DNA from: Chloroflexota bacterium
GTDB taxonomy: Bacteria > Chloroflexota > Anaerolineae > Anaerolineales > Anaerolineaceae
Direction of reading: 5' to 3'
DNA length: 13,886 bases
Assembly: GCA_029777225.1 (NCBI GenBank)
Contig: JAKOSR010000087.1
Location: 1 to 13,886 of the forward strand
Made by a program: the position numbers and the translations under genes. Of this stretch, positions 1 through 6,657 are shown piece by piece. The first letter of the stretch is position 1. The number at the start of each line of letters is the position of its first letter. Below the pieces are notes generated by a model. It worked only from the letters and a program-made list of their open reading frames with translations. It was not told the DNA's origin and ran no database searches.

Positions 1-791
1 CCAGCGGCGACCTGACCAACTTTGCCCCGCTCGGTAAATCCAACGTGGTGCTCCTGGGGGATGTTCCCGTGGCCGGGACCCAGGATACCACCCAGCAGTT
101 CATCGTCAACGTGACCACCCAGCCCGGGGCGTACCCCCTCAAGCTTTCCTTTGTCTATACCGACCCAAAAGGCAATAGGCTGGTGGATGACCAGGTCATC
201 ACCCTGCTGGTCTATTCCCTGCCCCAGTTGGAAATCTCCTTCTACCGCACCCCAGACCTGGTGAACGCGGGTAACATGACCTCGCTTCCCATCCAGATTA
301 CCAATCTGGCACGCAAGTCGGTGGTGCTTGGCAATGTCACCGTCACCTCCGATACCGGCGACTTAACCAACAACACCATCCTGGTCGGGACGCTCGACCC
401 AGGCGGTTACTTTACCTTCGACCCGATGTACATGCCCTTTAGCGAAGGGCAGGCACAACTCAATTTCGTCATAAACTACACCGACGACTTCAACCAGCTG
501 CGCACCTACACCGCCAGCCTGCCCATCACGGTGGAGCCTGCCATGGTTTTCCCGACCGGTGAGCCGGTGCTCGGCCCGGATGGCATGCCGCTTTTGGACG
601 AGAACGGCAACCCCATCTATTCTGATGGCGGCGGCGCGGTGGTGGAACCCGTGCAGGAGACCTCCTTCTGGGCCAAAATCTGGAACGCCATCAAGGGCTT
701 CTTTGGCTTTGGCACTAAAAACCAGCAGGAAGAAATCCCCACACCCACCCCCGAAGAGTACATACCCCTTGTCCCGGGCGGGAAAGGCTAA
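1..791 (+). CDS. Extracytoplasmic Ig-like (CARDB/S-layer-type) repeat protein, 5'-truncated
   Basis: The reading frame is open from base 3, so the gene starts left of the window; 262 residues are visible. The protein is rich in beta-prone, Thr/Asn/Pro segments and carries two related modules about 116 residues apart. Each begins with a GDLTN motif (visible residues 2-6 and 119-123) and contains an LxFV..YTD strand (48-54 and 153-161). This is typical of CARDB/NEW3-like domains in COG1361-type surface proteins. A short linker follows, then an amphipathic aromatic helix at residues 221-237 (Trp, Phe and Ile on one face, Lys on the other), then a Pro/Thr/Glu-rich tail. No transmembrane segment is visible in this part. 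It ends 9 bases before the FtsX-type permease, so the two are probably co-transcribed and may act together. The family call is moderate, and the exact function and any signal peptide are unknown. Confidence 0.7.
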   Translation, partial: SGDLTNFAPLGKSNVVLLGDVPVAGTQDTTQQFIVNVTTQPGAYPLKLSFVYTDPKGNRLVDDQVITLLVYSLPQLEISFYRTPDLVNAGNMTSLPIQITNLARKSVVLGNVTVTSDTGDLTNNTILVGTLDPGGYFTFDPMYMPFSEGQAQLNFVINYTDDFNQLRTYTASLPITVEPAMVFPTGEPVLGPDGMPLLDENGNPIYSDGGGAVVEPVQETSFWAKIWNAIKGFFGFGTKNQQEEIPTPTPEEYIPLVPGGKG

Positions 792-800
792 CCCCTCACC

Positions 801-2096
801 ATGCGCCTGGTTGACCTCATCACGCTGATTATCGACAACCTCGCCCGCCGCAAAGGCCGGGTGGTATTGACAGCCATCGGCGTGGTCATCGGCACTGCCG
901 CGGTTGTGACGCTCGTTTCGCTCGGCGCCGGCCTGCAAAAGAACGCCACCAGCCAGCTCTGGGGCATTAATGACCTCTCCAGCATCGATGTCTACCCCGG
1001 CTACCCGATGTCCAACAGCCCCATGCAAAATTTCACTGAAGCCGACATCAAGAAGCTCACCCCGGCCGCTATCGAGGATATTCAAGCCATCCCTGGCGTC
1101 ACCCGGGTGGTCATCCAGGAGTACGTGCAGGGCGGCACCGAAATAAAACTGGACAAGCTGATGGCCTGGAGTTCCTTCGTAGGCATCAACGTGGACGACC
1201 TCTCCCAAATCTCCCTGGAAGCGCGCGAAGGCGTCACCACCCTGGACCGCGGCCAGGTGGTGATTGGCAGCAGTGTTTCCATGAACTTCTATAACCCCAA
1301 CCCCCGCCCAAACGACCCGCCCATTGAGCCGCCGGAGCTGCTGGGCAAAACCCTCAAGGTCAGTCTCATCCGCTGGAGCCAGGACGGCGTGGAAACGCGC
1401 AAGACCTACAACCTGGAAGTGGTTGGTGTGCTTACGGAGACCAAGGGGTCTTCTGACTTCAACATTTACCTTCCACTGGATGAAGTGAATCGCTGGAATG
1501 AATGGGTGAATGGGCGCAAGGTCGACCGCAACAAGGAAGGCTACAGTCAGCTAATGGTCAAGACCGAGAGCCCCAAGGTCGTGGTGGATGTGGCCGAACA
1601 AATCACTAATTTGGGTTTCCAGGCCTACACCCCCCAAAGCACGGTGGAAGGGATTAACTCTTTCTTCACCATAATGCAGGTTATCTTTGGCGGGGTTGGC
1701 GCCATTGCCCTGCTTGTGGCCGCCATCGGCATCGCCAACACGATGACCATGGCCATCCTGGAGCGTACGCGTGAGATTGGCATTATGAAGGCCATCGGTG
1801 CCACCAACAACAATATCCTCAGCATTTTCCTGGGTGAGGCAGCCGGTATCGGCTTTTTGGGCGGCCTCGGCGGGCTTCTGCTCGGCTGGGCGGTCTGTTG
1901 GGTGATTAACCTGGTGGCCGGCTCCTACCTGGCCACCCAATCTGGCGGCGGAGGCACGGCCCTCGCCACCGTCATCCCCTTCTGGCTGCCCTTCTTCAGC
2001 GTCGCCTTTGCCACGCTGGTCGGCCTGCTTTCCGGGCTCTACCCCGCCCTCAATGCGGCCACGCTCGTGCCGGTCAACGCCCTCAAATACGAATAA
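801..2096 (+). CDS. MacB/FtsX-type ABC transporter permease
   Basis: This 431-residue protein has the MacB/LolC/FtsX permease plan. A first membrane helix lies at about 20-45. A large extracytoplasmic MacB_PCD-like domain spans about 46-285. Three C-terminal helices follow at about 289-316, 340-373 and 390-415. The family hallmarks are visible: ERTREIGIMKAIGAT at 321-335 just after the second helix, and GLYPALNAATLVPVNALKYE at the extreme C-terminus. Such permeases do not import solutes. They usually couple cytoplasmic ATP hydrolysis to extracytoplasmic work such as lipoprotein or peptide export, or hydrolase activation. No ATPase partner is in the window; it would be expected upstream of the Ig-like gene. 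The ATG start was chosen because it aligns the short basic N-terminus with the family, although the ribosome site is weak. The substrate is unknown. Confidence 0.9.
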   Translation: MRLVDLITLIIDNLARRKGRVVLTAIGVVIGTAAVVTLVSLGAGLQKNATSQLWGINDLSSIDVYPGYPMSNSPMQNFTEADIKKLTPAAIEDIQAIPGVTRVVIQEYVQGGTEIKLDKLMAWSSFVGINVDDLSQISLEAREGVTTLDRGQVVIGSSVSMNFYNPNPRPNDPPIEPPELLGKTLKVSLIRWSQDGVETRKTYNLEVVGVLTETKGSSDFNIYLPLDEVNRWNEWVNGRKVDRNKEGYSQLMVKTESPKVVVDVAEQITNLGFQAYTPQSTVEGINSFFTIMQVIFGGVGAIALLVAAIGIANTMTMAILERTREIGIMKAIGATNNNILSIFLGEAAGIGFLGGLGGLLLGWAVCWVINLVAGSYLATQSGGGGTALATVIPFWLPFFSVAFATLVGLLSGLYPALNAATLVPVNALKYE

Positions 2097-2101
2097 TTAC
2101 C

Positions 2102-2135
2102 AAAAACGCGCGGGTTTCATCCCGCGCGTTCTTTT
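2102..2135. terminator. Bidirectional rho-independent terminator between convergent genes
   Basis: A perfect 10-bp stem (AACGCGCGGG at 2105-2114 and CCCGCGCGTT at 2121-2130) encloses a 6-base loop, TTTCAT. It is followed by CTTTT on the plus strand. On the minus strand the A-tract at 2102-2106 gives a T run. It lies just after the permease stop codon and 15-20 bases beyond the end of the convergent pstB gene, so one hairpin can serve both transcripts. Confidence 0.85.
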
Positions 2136-2149
2136 CATAAGCAAGGGGG

Positions 2150-2920
2150 TCAGCCCATGCGGCCGGTCAGGTAATCCTCAGTCAGTTGTTCGCGCGGCTT
2201 GGTGAACATCGTCGCGGTCTCAGAGACCTCCACCAGGTCGCCCAGCCAGAACAGGCCGGTATAGTCCGACACCCGCGCGGCCTGCGACATGTTGTGCGTC
2301 ACAATCACGATGGTGTAATGCTCGCGCAGTTGCTGGATGAGCTCTTCGATGTGACCGGTGGCGATGGGGTCCAGCGCGGAAGCCGGCTCATCCATCAGGA
2401 TGACATCCGGGTGCACCGCCAACACCCTGGCGATGCACAGGCGCTGCTGCTGCCCCAGGGCCAGGGAACGCGCGTCCTCGTGCAGATGATCGCGCGCGTC
2501 CTCCCAAAGGTCCGCCTGGCGCAGGCTAAGCTCCACCAGGTCGTCGAGCGCGGGCTTGGCCAGCCCCATGCCCGTCACGCGTGGCCCATACGCCACGTTG
2601 GCAAAAATCGACTGCGGGAAGGGATTGGGCTTTTGGAAGACCATCCCCACCCGTTGGCGCAAAGCGGCCAGGTCAGTGCCCTCCGCGTAGATATCCTGCC
2701 CGTCGAAGGTGACCTTGCCCTCCACGCGCGTGCCAGGGATGGTGTCGTTCATGCGGTTCAGGCAGCGCAAAAAGGTGGACTTGCCACAGCCCGATGGCCC
2801 GATAAGCGCTGTCACCTGGCAGCGGTAGATTAGCATATTGATGTCATTCAAAGCCCGTTTTTGCCCGTAATAAAAATTAAGGTTTTCGGCCTGGATTATC
2901 GTTTCGTTTTGACTGACCAT
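2150..2920 (-). CDS. pstB: Phosphate ABC transporter ATP-binding protein PstB, copy 1 (degenerate signature motif)
   Basis: This 256-residue protein has PstB length and layout. It shows Walker A GPSGCGKST at 41-49, the PstB-typical LRCLNRMND after it, the Q-loop VGMVFQKPNPFP with Gln96, Walker B VILMDE with Glu178, D-loop SALD, and the H-loop His209 in THNMSQAARVSD. It would energise phosphate import through PstC/PstA. The odd point is the ABC signature. Where PstB proteins normally have LSGGQQQRL, this one reads LALGQQQRL (residues 153-161), so both the serine and the first glycine are lost. The change needs several base substitutions, so one sequencing error would not explain it. The gene diverges from pstS and converges on the upstream permease. 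The ATG at 2920 has no clear ribosome site, but a TAAAAT element sits six bases before it. See the findings for the pairing with the second PstB. Confidence 0.93.
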   Translation of the reverse strand: MVSQNETIIQAENLNFYYGQKRALNDINMLIYRCQVTALIGPSGCGKSTFLRCLNRMNDTIPGTRVEGKVTFDGQDIYAEGTDLAALRQRVGMVFQKPNPFPQSIFANVAYGPRVTGMGLAKPALDDLVELSLRQADLWEDARDHLHEDARSLALGQQQRLCIARVLAVHPDVILMDEPASALDPIATGHIEELIQQLREHYTIVIVTHNMSQAARVSDYTGLFWLGDLVEVSETATMFTKPREQLTEDYLTGRMG

Positions 2921-2926
2921 GCGCCA

Positions 2927-2932
2927 ATTTTA
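2927..2932 (-). promoter_or_regulatory. Candidate -10 element of pstB1 (TAAAAT)
   Basis: Read on the minus strand, TAAAAT ends six bases before the pstB1 ATG, so transcription would begin at or next to the start codon. No good -35 hexamer is found 17 bases further upstream. That position instead abuts the PhoP-box-like repeat at 2956-2972, as in activator-dependent promoters. This is inference from motif position only. Confidence 0.4.
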
Positions 2933-2955
2933 CCGCATCCGCCGCTTCCATCGCT

Positions 2956-2972
2956 TGTTAAGATTGGGTTAA
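2956..2972 (-). promoter_or_regulatory. PhoP/PhoB-box-like direct repeat between pstB1 and pstS
   Basis: The minus strand reads TTAACC-CAATC-TTAACA, two six-base half-sites with an 11-base period. This matches the known Bacillus PhoP box layout (TTAACA-like repeats separated by five bases); E. coli Pho boxes have the same period. It lies just upstream of the -35 position of the presumed pstB1 promoter and about 50-70 bases before the presumed pstS start, so it could serve both directions. No pho regulator gene is in the window, and two half-sites can arise by chance. Confidence 0.45.
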
Positions 2973-3010
2973 CCCGTCCGTCCAGCAGGGTCGCGTGGCC
3001 GATTATTGGA

Positions 3011-3016
3011 TATAAT
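3011..3016 (+). promoter_or_regulatory. -10 element of pstS (TATAAT)
   Basis: A perfect TATAAT lies four bases before the first ATG of pstS and seven before the second. A usual -10 to start-site distance puts the transcript start on or beside the AUG, so the mRNA may be leaderless. No Shine-Dalgarno sequence precedes the ATG. No consensus -35 is seen, which fits an activator-dependent promoter. Confidence 0.55.
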
Positions 3017-3020
3017 CCTC

Positions 3021-3914
3021 ATGATGAAAAAGCTGGGTTTATTGGTTATGACCCTGTGTCTGTGCGCCGGGTTGTGGGCATGCGCGCCTCATGCCGCCCA
3101 GGGGGGCAGTTCCACGGAATCCCCCGCCGCGGTCAGCATCCAATCCAAGGGCTCTGATACCATCGTCAACCTGGCCCTGGCCTGGGCAGAAGCCTACCAG
3201 CCCAACCACCCCGAGGTCAACCTCTCCGTCACCGGCGGCGGCACTGGCACAGGCATCACCGCCCTCATCTCCGGCACCACCGATATCGCCAACGCCTCCC
3301 GGCAAATCAAAGCAGTGGAAATTGAAGAAGGCAGGGCCAAGGGCGTGGACCCCACAGAGACCGTCATCGCCCTGGACGCGATTGCCATCATCATCAACCC
3401 CAACAATCCCGTCACCCAGCTCAGCCTGCAGCAGATTTCCGACATTTACGCCGGGAAAATCGATAACTGGCTGGACGTGGGCGGGGAGGACCGGCCCATC
3501 GTGCGCCTTTCCCGTGAGACCAATTCGGGCACGCACGTATACTTCCTTGAAAAAGTGCTGCGCCTGGGCGACTCCAAGAGCACGCTGCTGTTTGACCCGC
3601 GCACGCTGCTCCTGCCTTCCTCCGAGGGCATCACCACGGAAGTGCGCGACAATCCCAACGCCATCGGCTACGACGGCCTCGGGTACGTCACCCCGGACGT
3701 GAAGGTGGTGGCTGTTTCGGCGGACGGTGTCAGCCCCGCGGTTTTTCCCTCTGCGGATACTGTCAATGCCGGCACCTACCCCATCTCGCGGGAGCTCTAC
3801 GTCTATACCAACGGCGCTCCCCAGGGCGAGGTAAAAAAATACCTGGACTGGATGCTCTCACCTGAGGGCCAGGCCATTGTGCTTTCCATGGGCTTTGTGC
3901 CGGTGGGTGAGTGA
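3021..3914 (+). CDS. pstS: Phosphate-binding lipoprotein PstS
   Basis: A phosphate ABC transporter substrate-binding protein of 297 residues. The N-terminus (MMKKLGLLVMTL...) is a lipoprotein signal ending in LWAC, with Cys21 as the lipidation site; Trp at -2 is unusual. The mature protein carries PstS-type anion-binding motifs: GSDT at 44-47, a Gly-rich TGGGTGTG at 71-78, GTTDIANASR at 85-94, and RETNSGT at 165-171, where the SGT turn and the preceding Arg usually bind phosphate. It captures phosphate outside the membrane and delivers it to PstC/PstA, which follow at once. An in-frame TTG at 3006 would lengthen the protein but would put the perfect -10 element inside the coding region, so the ATG at 3021 (or 3024) is preferred. 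It diverges from pstB1. Confidence 0.93.
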   Translation: MMKKLGLLVMTLCLCAGLWACAPHAAQGGSSTESPAAVSIQSKGSDTIVNLALAWAEAYQPNHPEVNLSVTGGGTGTGITALISGTTDIANASRQIKAVEIEEGRAKGVDPTETVIALDAIAIIINPNNPVTQLSLQQISDIYAGKIDNWLDVGGEDRPIVRLSRETNSGTHVYFLEKVLRLGDSKSTLLFDPRTLLLPSSEGITTEVRDNPNAIGYDGLGYVTPDVKVVAVSADGVSPAVFPSADTVNAGTYPISRELYVYTNGAPQGEVKKYLDWMLSPEGQAIVLSMGFVPVGE

Positions 3915-3922
3915 GGTAAAAC

Positions 3923-4849
3923 GTGGACACAACCGCCCCCCGCCCCCGCAAACGCCTGGCCATCTTCCGCACCGCTGACCCAGTGCTAACGCCCCTTATC
4001 AAGGCCTGCGGCTACTCCGCCATTTTGTTCGTCATCATGATTTTTGTCTTTTTGTGGAGTGAAGGCTTTGCCGCGTTGGGCGAGGTCTCTTTAAAGAACC
4101 TCTTTTCCGCGCGCTGGTACCCGATTGAGGAATATTTCGGGCTCCTCCCGCTCATCGGCGGCTCGCTCCTGGTCACGCTCGGCGCGGCGCTCTTCGCGGT
4201 GCCAATTGGCGTGCTGACAGCGGTGTACATTTCGGAGGTCGCCCCCCGCTGGATGCGCGAGGTGCTCAAGCCGGTGATTGAAATCCTCGGTGGCCTGCCC
4301 TCGGTCGTCCTAGGCTTTTTGGGCATCCTCGTGCTCGCGCCATTCCTGCGCAAACTGCTCGACCTGCCCACCGGTCTGACCGCGCTGGCCGGTTCAATCC
4401 TCTTGGGTGCTATTTCCATCCCAACCATCGTCTCCATCGCCGAGGACGCGCTCGACGCGGTCCCGCGCTCCTACCGTGACGCCTCGCTTGCCATCGGCGC
4501 CACGCGCTGGCAGACCATCTGGCGTGTGACCCTGCCCGCGGCTCGTTCCGGCGTCTTCACTGCCATCATGCTCGGCATCGGCCGGGCCATTGGCGAAACT
4601 ATGACGGTGATGATGGTTTCAGGCAACGCGGCAGTGCTCCCCAGCGGGTTACGTGCGCTGTTTGAGCCCGTGCGCACCATGACCGCCACCATCGCGGCGG
4701 AAATGGGCGAGGTCGCCACCGGCAGCGTCCACTACCACGTGTTGTTCCTGATTGGCATTATCCTGTTCCTGATATCCCTGGTGGTGAACGTCTCCGCCTC
4801 GTTGCTTATCCAGCGCAAGCAGAAGCGTTCAGAGCGGGTGCTCTCATGA
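3923..4849 (+). CDS. pstC: Phosphate ABC transporter permease PstC
   Basis: This 308-residue inner-membrane permease begins with GTG, 8 bases after the pstS stop; the GTGAGG around that stop can act as ribosome site. A first helix lies at about 29-47. A periplasmic segment with a PstC-like WYPIEEYFGLLPLI follows, then helices from about 75 onward. The binding-protein-dependent transport (EAA) loop is clear at about 184-210 (YRDASLAIGATRWQTIWRVTLPAA), where the ATPase docks. It is followed by the PstC hallmark GRAIGETMTVMMVSGN at 220-235. It forms the phosphate channel with PstA, whose gene overlaps its stop by four bases (ATGA). Its place between pstS and pstA and the motifs make the call firm. 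Confidence 0.95.
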   Translation: MDTTAPRPRKRLAIFRTADPVLTPLIKACGYSAILFVIMIFVFLWSEGFAALGEVSLKNLFSARWYPIEEYFGLLPLIGGSLLVTLGAALFAVPIGVLTAVYISEVAPRWMREVLKPVIEILGGLPSVVLGFLGILVLAPFLRKLLDLPTGLTALAGSILLGAISIPTIVSIAEDALDAVPRSYRDASLAIGATRWQTIWRVTLPAARSGVFTAIMLGIGRAIGETMTVMMVSGNAAVLPSGLRALFEPVRTMTATIAAEMGEVATGSVHYHVLFLIGIILFLISLVVNVSASLLIQRKQKRSERVLS

Positions 4850-5706
4850 CCAGCTCCACCGCCAAACGCCAGCGCCAACAAGCAGCCGGCTTCACGCTCC
4901 TGACCGTGATTGCCGCCCTGACCATTTTTGTGATTGTCGCCATTCTGGCCTATATTCTCATCCGCGGCGTGGGGGCCGTTTCACCCGGCTTCCTCTTCAC
5001 CCCGCCCTCCAACGGCATGAAAGCCGGCGGCATCTGGCCGGCCATCGTCGGCACCTTTTACCTGACCTTGGGTACAGCGCTGTTTGCCGTACCGCTGGGC
5101 ATCGGGGCCGCCATTTACCTGGCCGAATACGCGCGCGAGTCCACCCTGACGCGGGTCATCCGCATCGCCATCACCAACCTGGCCGGCATCCCCTCCGTGG
5201 TTTATGGGTTGTTTGGGCTGGGATTGTTCGTGCTTTTCCTCAAATTTGGCACCAGCATCCTGGCCGGTTCAATGACCCTGGCCATCATGACCCTCCCGGT
5301 CATCATTAGCACCACCGAGGAGGCCTTGCGTTCCGTGCCGCAGTCCTTCAGGGTGGTCAGCGTTTCGCTGGGGGGCACCCGCTGGCAAACCGTGCGCAAA
5401 GTGGTGCTGCCCGAAGCGCTGCCCGGTATTCTCACCGGGGTCATCCTTGGCCTGGAGCGTGCCGCTGGTGAAACCGCGCCAATTATGTTCACCGCCGCCG
5501 CGTTTTTCCTCCCGCGCATGCCTTCCTCCCCGCTGGACCCCACCATGGCCCTCCCCTACCACCTGTTCGTGATTTCCACCCAGGTGCCTGGCATGCCAGT
5601 CCAAATTCAATTTGGCACGGCCCTGGTGCTGCTGGTTTTCGTGGTCGGCATGAACCTGGTGGCCACCCTCATTCGTTCCCGGGCCCGCGCCCGCCGGCAA
5701 TGGTGA
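4846..5706 (+). CDS. pstA: Phosphate ABC transporter permease PstA
   Basis: This 286-residue membrane protein is the partner of PstC. Helices lie at about 17-40, 67-92, 108-133, 138-155, 193-222 and 255-277. The PstA motifs are visible: LTLGTALFAVPLGIGAAIYL near 73-92, NLAGIPSVVYGLFGLGLFV at 111-129, the EAA loop SFRVVSVSLGGTRWQTVRKV at 167-186, and LERAAGETAPIMFTAAAF at 203-220. It starts within the pstC stop (ATGA overlap) and its own last seven bases overlap the ATG of pstB2, so the four plus-strand genes are translationally packed and clearly one operon. The C-terminus is strongly basic (RSRARARRQW), as expected for a cytoplasmic tail. Confidence 0.95.
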   Translation: MTSSTAKRQRQQAAGFTLLTVIAALTIFVIVAILAYILIRGVGAVSPGFLFTPPSNGMKAGGIWPAIVGTFYLTLGTALFAVPLGIGAAIYLAEYARESTLTRVIRIAITNLAGIPSVVYGLFGLGLFVLFLKFGTSILAGSMTLAIMTLPVIISTTEEALRSVPQSFRVVSVSLGGTRWQTVRKVVLPEALPGILTGVILGLERAAGETAPIMFTAAAFFLPRMPSSPLDPTMALPYHLFVISTQVPGMPVQIQFGTALVLLVFVVGMNLVATLIRSRARARRQW

Positions 5707-6467
5707 CGCTGATGGACAAAATCGTCATCAAAGACCTCTACCTGCAGTATTCCGACCAAACGGAATCGTTGCGTGGCATCAATTTGACCATCCCGGCCAA
5801 CCAAATCAGCGTGCTCTTCGGCCCGGCCGGGGGTGGAAAGTCAACCCTGCTACGCGTGCTCAACCGCCTGAACGACCTGACCGATGTCCGCGCGCAGTCC
5901 GGCGAAGTGCTTTTTGATGGCCTCAACATCCTCGAAAAATCCGTGGACGTCATCAACCTGCGCCGCAAGGTGGGCATGGTCTTTGCAACGCCCGTGGCGC
6001 TGCCCTTCAGCATCCGCCGCAATGTTCTCTACGGGCTGGAATTGGCCGGCGAACACCGTCCACGCGTGCTCTCCGAAGCGCTGGAGCGCAGCCTCACGCA
6101 AGCCGCCCTGTGGGACGAGGTTAAGGACCGCCTGGATGACCCGGCCGTGGCCCTTTCGGGTGGGCAGCAGCAACGCCTGTGCCTGGCCCGCAGCCTGGCC
6201 CAGCAGCCTGAAGTCATCCTGCTGGACGAGCCCACCAGCGGGCTGGACCCGATTTCAACATCCAAGGTCGAAGCCTCCCTGCAGGAGCTCAAGCAGGAAT
6301 ACACCATTGTGCTTGTGCCACACTCCGTTCAGCAGGCGGCGCGCGTGGCCGATATGGCCGCGTTTTTCCTGCAGGGCGAACTGGTTGAGTTCTCGCCAGG
6401 CAAACGCCTTTTCACGAACCCGCGCGATAAACGCACGCAGGATTACGTCGAAGGCCGTTTCGGATAA
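5700..6467 (+). CDS. PstB-type phosphate ABC transporter ATP-binding protein, copy 2 (Q-loop glutamine missing)
   Basis: A 255-residue ATPase that aligns with the divergent pstB1 product almost without gaps. It has Walker A GPAGGGKST at 41-49, an intact LSGGQQQRL signature at 152-160, Walker B VILLDE with Glu177, D-loop SGLD, and His208 of the H-loop (VPHSVQQAARVAD). The conserved Q-loop glutamine is replaced: the segment reads VGMVFATPVALP, with Ala96 at the exact position of Gln96 in pstB1. The Q-loop normally senses ATP and couples to the permease, so this subunit is probably not a fully canonical ATPase by itself. It overlaps the end of pstA by seven bases. An in-frame ATG four codons later (5712) is an alternative start. 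No phoU follows. It is named only as a PstB paralogue, to keep it apart from pstB1. Confidence 0.9.
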   Translation: MVTLMDKIVIKDLYLQYSDQTESLRGINLTIPANQISVLFGPAGGGKSTLLRVLNRLNDLTDVRAQSGEVLFDGLNILEKSVDVINLRRKVGMVFATPVALPFSIRRNVLYGLELAGEHRPRVLSEALERSLTQAALWDEVKDRLDDPAVALSGGQQQRLCLARSLAQQPEVILLDEPTSGLDPISTSKVEASLQELKQEYTIVLVPHSVQQAARVADMAAFFLQGELVEFSPGKRLFTNPRDKRTQDYVEGRFG

Positions 6468-6657
6468 CCTCCCACGCGCCTGGCCGGCACGCTTGCCAAC
6501 TCCCCATCCAGCATAACCACCCCAGGTCTGAAACCGCGCCTGCCTGGGCCGCAAGCGCGAAACATTTGTGGCCTCAAAGCAGTACCTGGAGAATCCCGCT
6601 ATAGTGATAAGATTATCCTCTCGCGGCGAATAACCGCCCGCGCGAAGCCAGGTTTTA
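6468..6657. other. Intergenic region between pstB2 and the dppB-like gene
   Basis: These 190 bases hold no convincing gene. Three weak signals are visible: a TATAGT at 6600-6605 that could be a -10 element, a small palindrome GATAA-GA-TTATC at 6606-6617, and a 7-bp hairpin with one bulge at 6622-6642, sixteen bases before the GTG of the next gene. No T-rich terminator for the pst operon is evident, so some read-through into the permease genes is possible. Confidence 0.35.

Noticed and set aside
2966..2975. Palindrome GGGTTAACCC as a stand-alone operator
   Set aside because: It overlaps the 11-base-period direct repeat, which explains the position better in a pst promoter. A 10-bp palindrome alone is weak evidence.
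3006..3020. TTG start giving a 5-residue longer PstS
   Set aside because: It would place the perfect TATAAT inside the coding sequence and spoil a clean lipoprotein signal that begins at the ATG.
6606..6617. Palindrome GATAA-GA-TTATC before the dppB-like gene
   Set aside because: It is short, AT-rich, and not matched to a known operator or a nearby regulator. Chance occurrence is likely.
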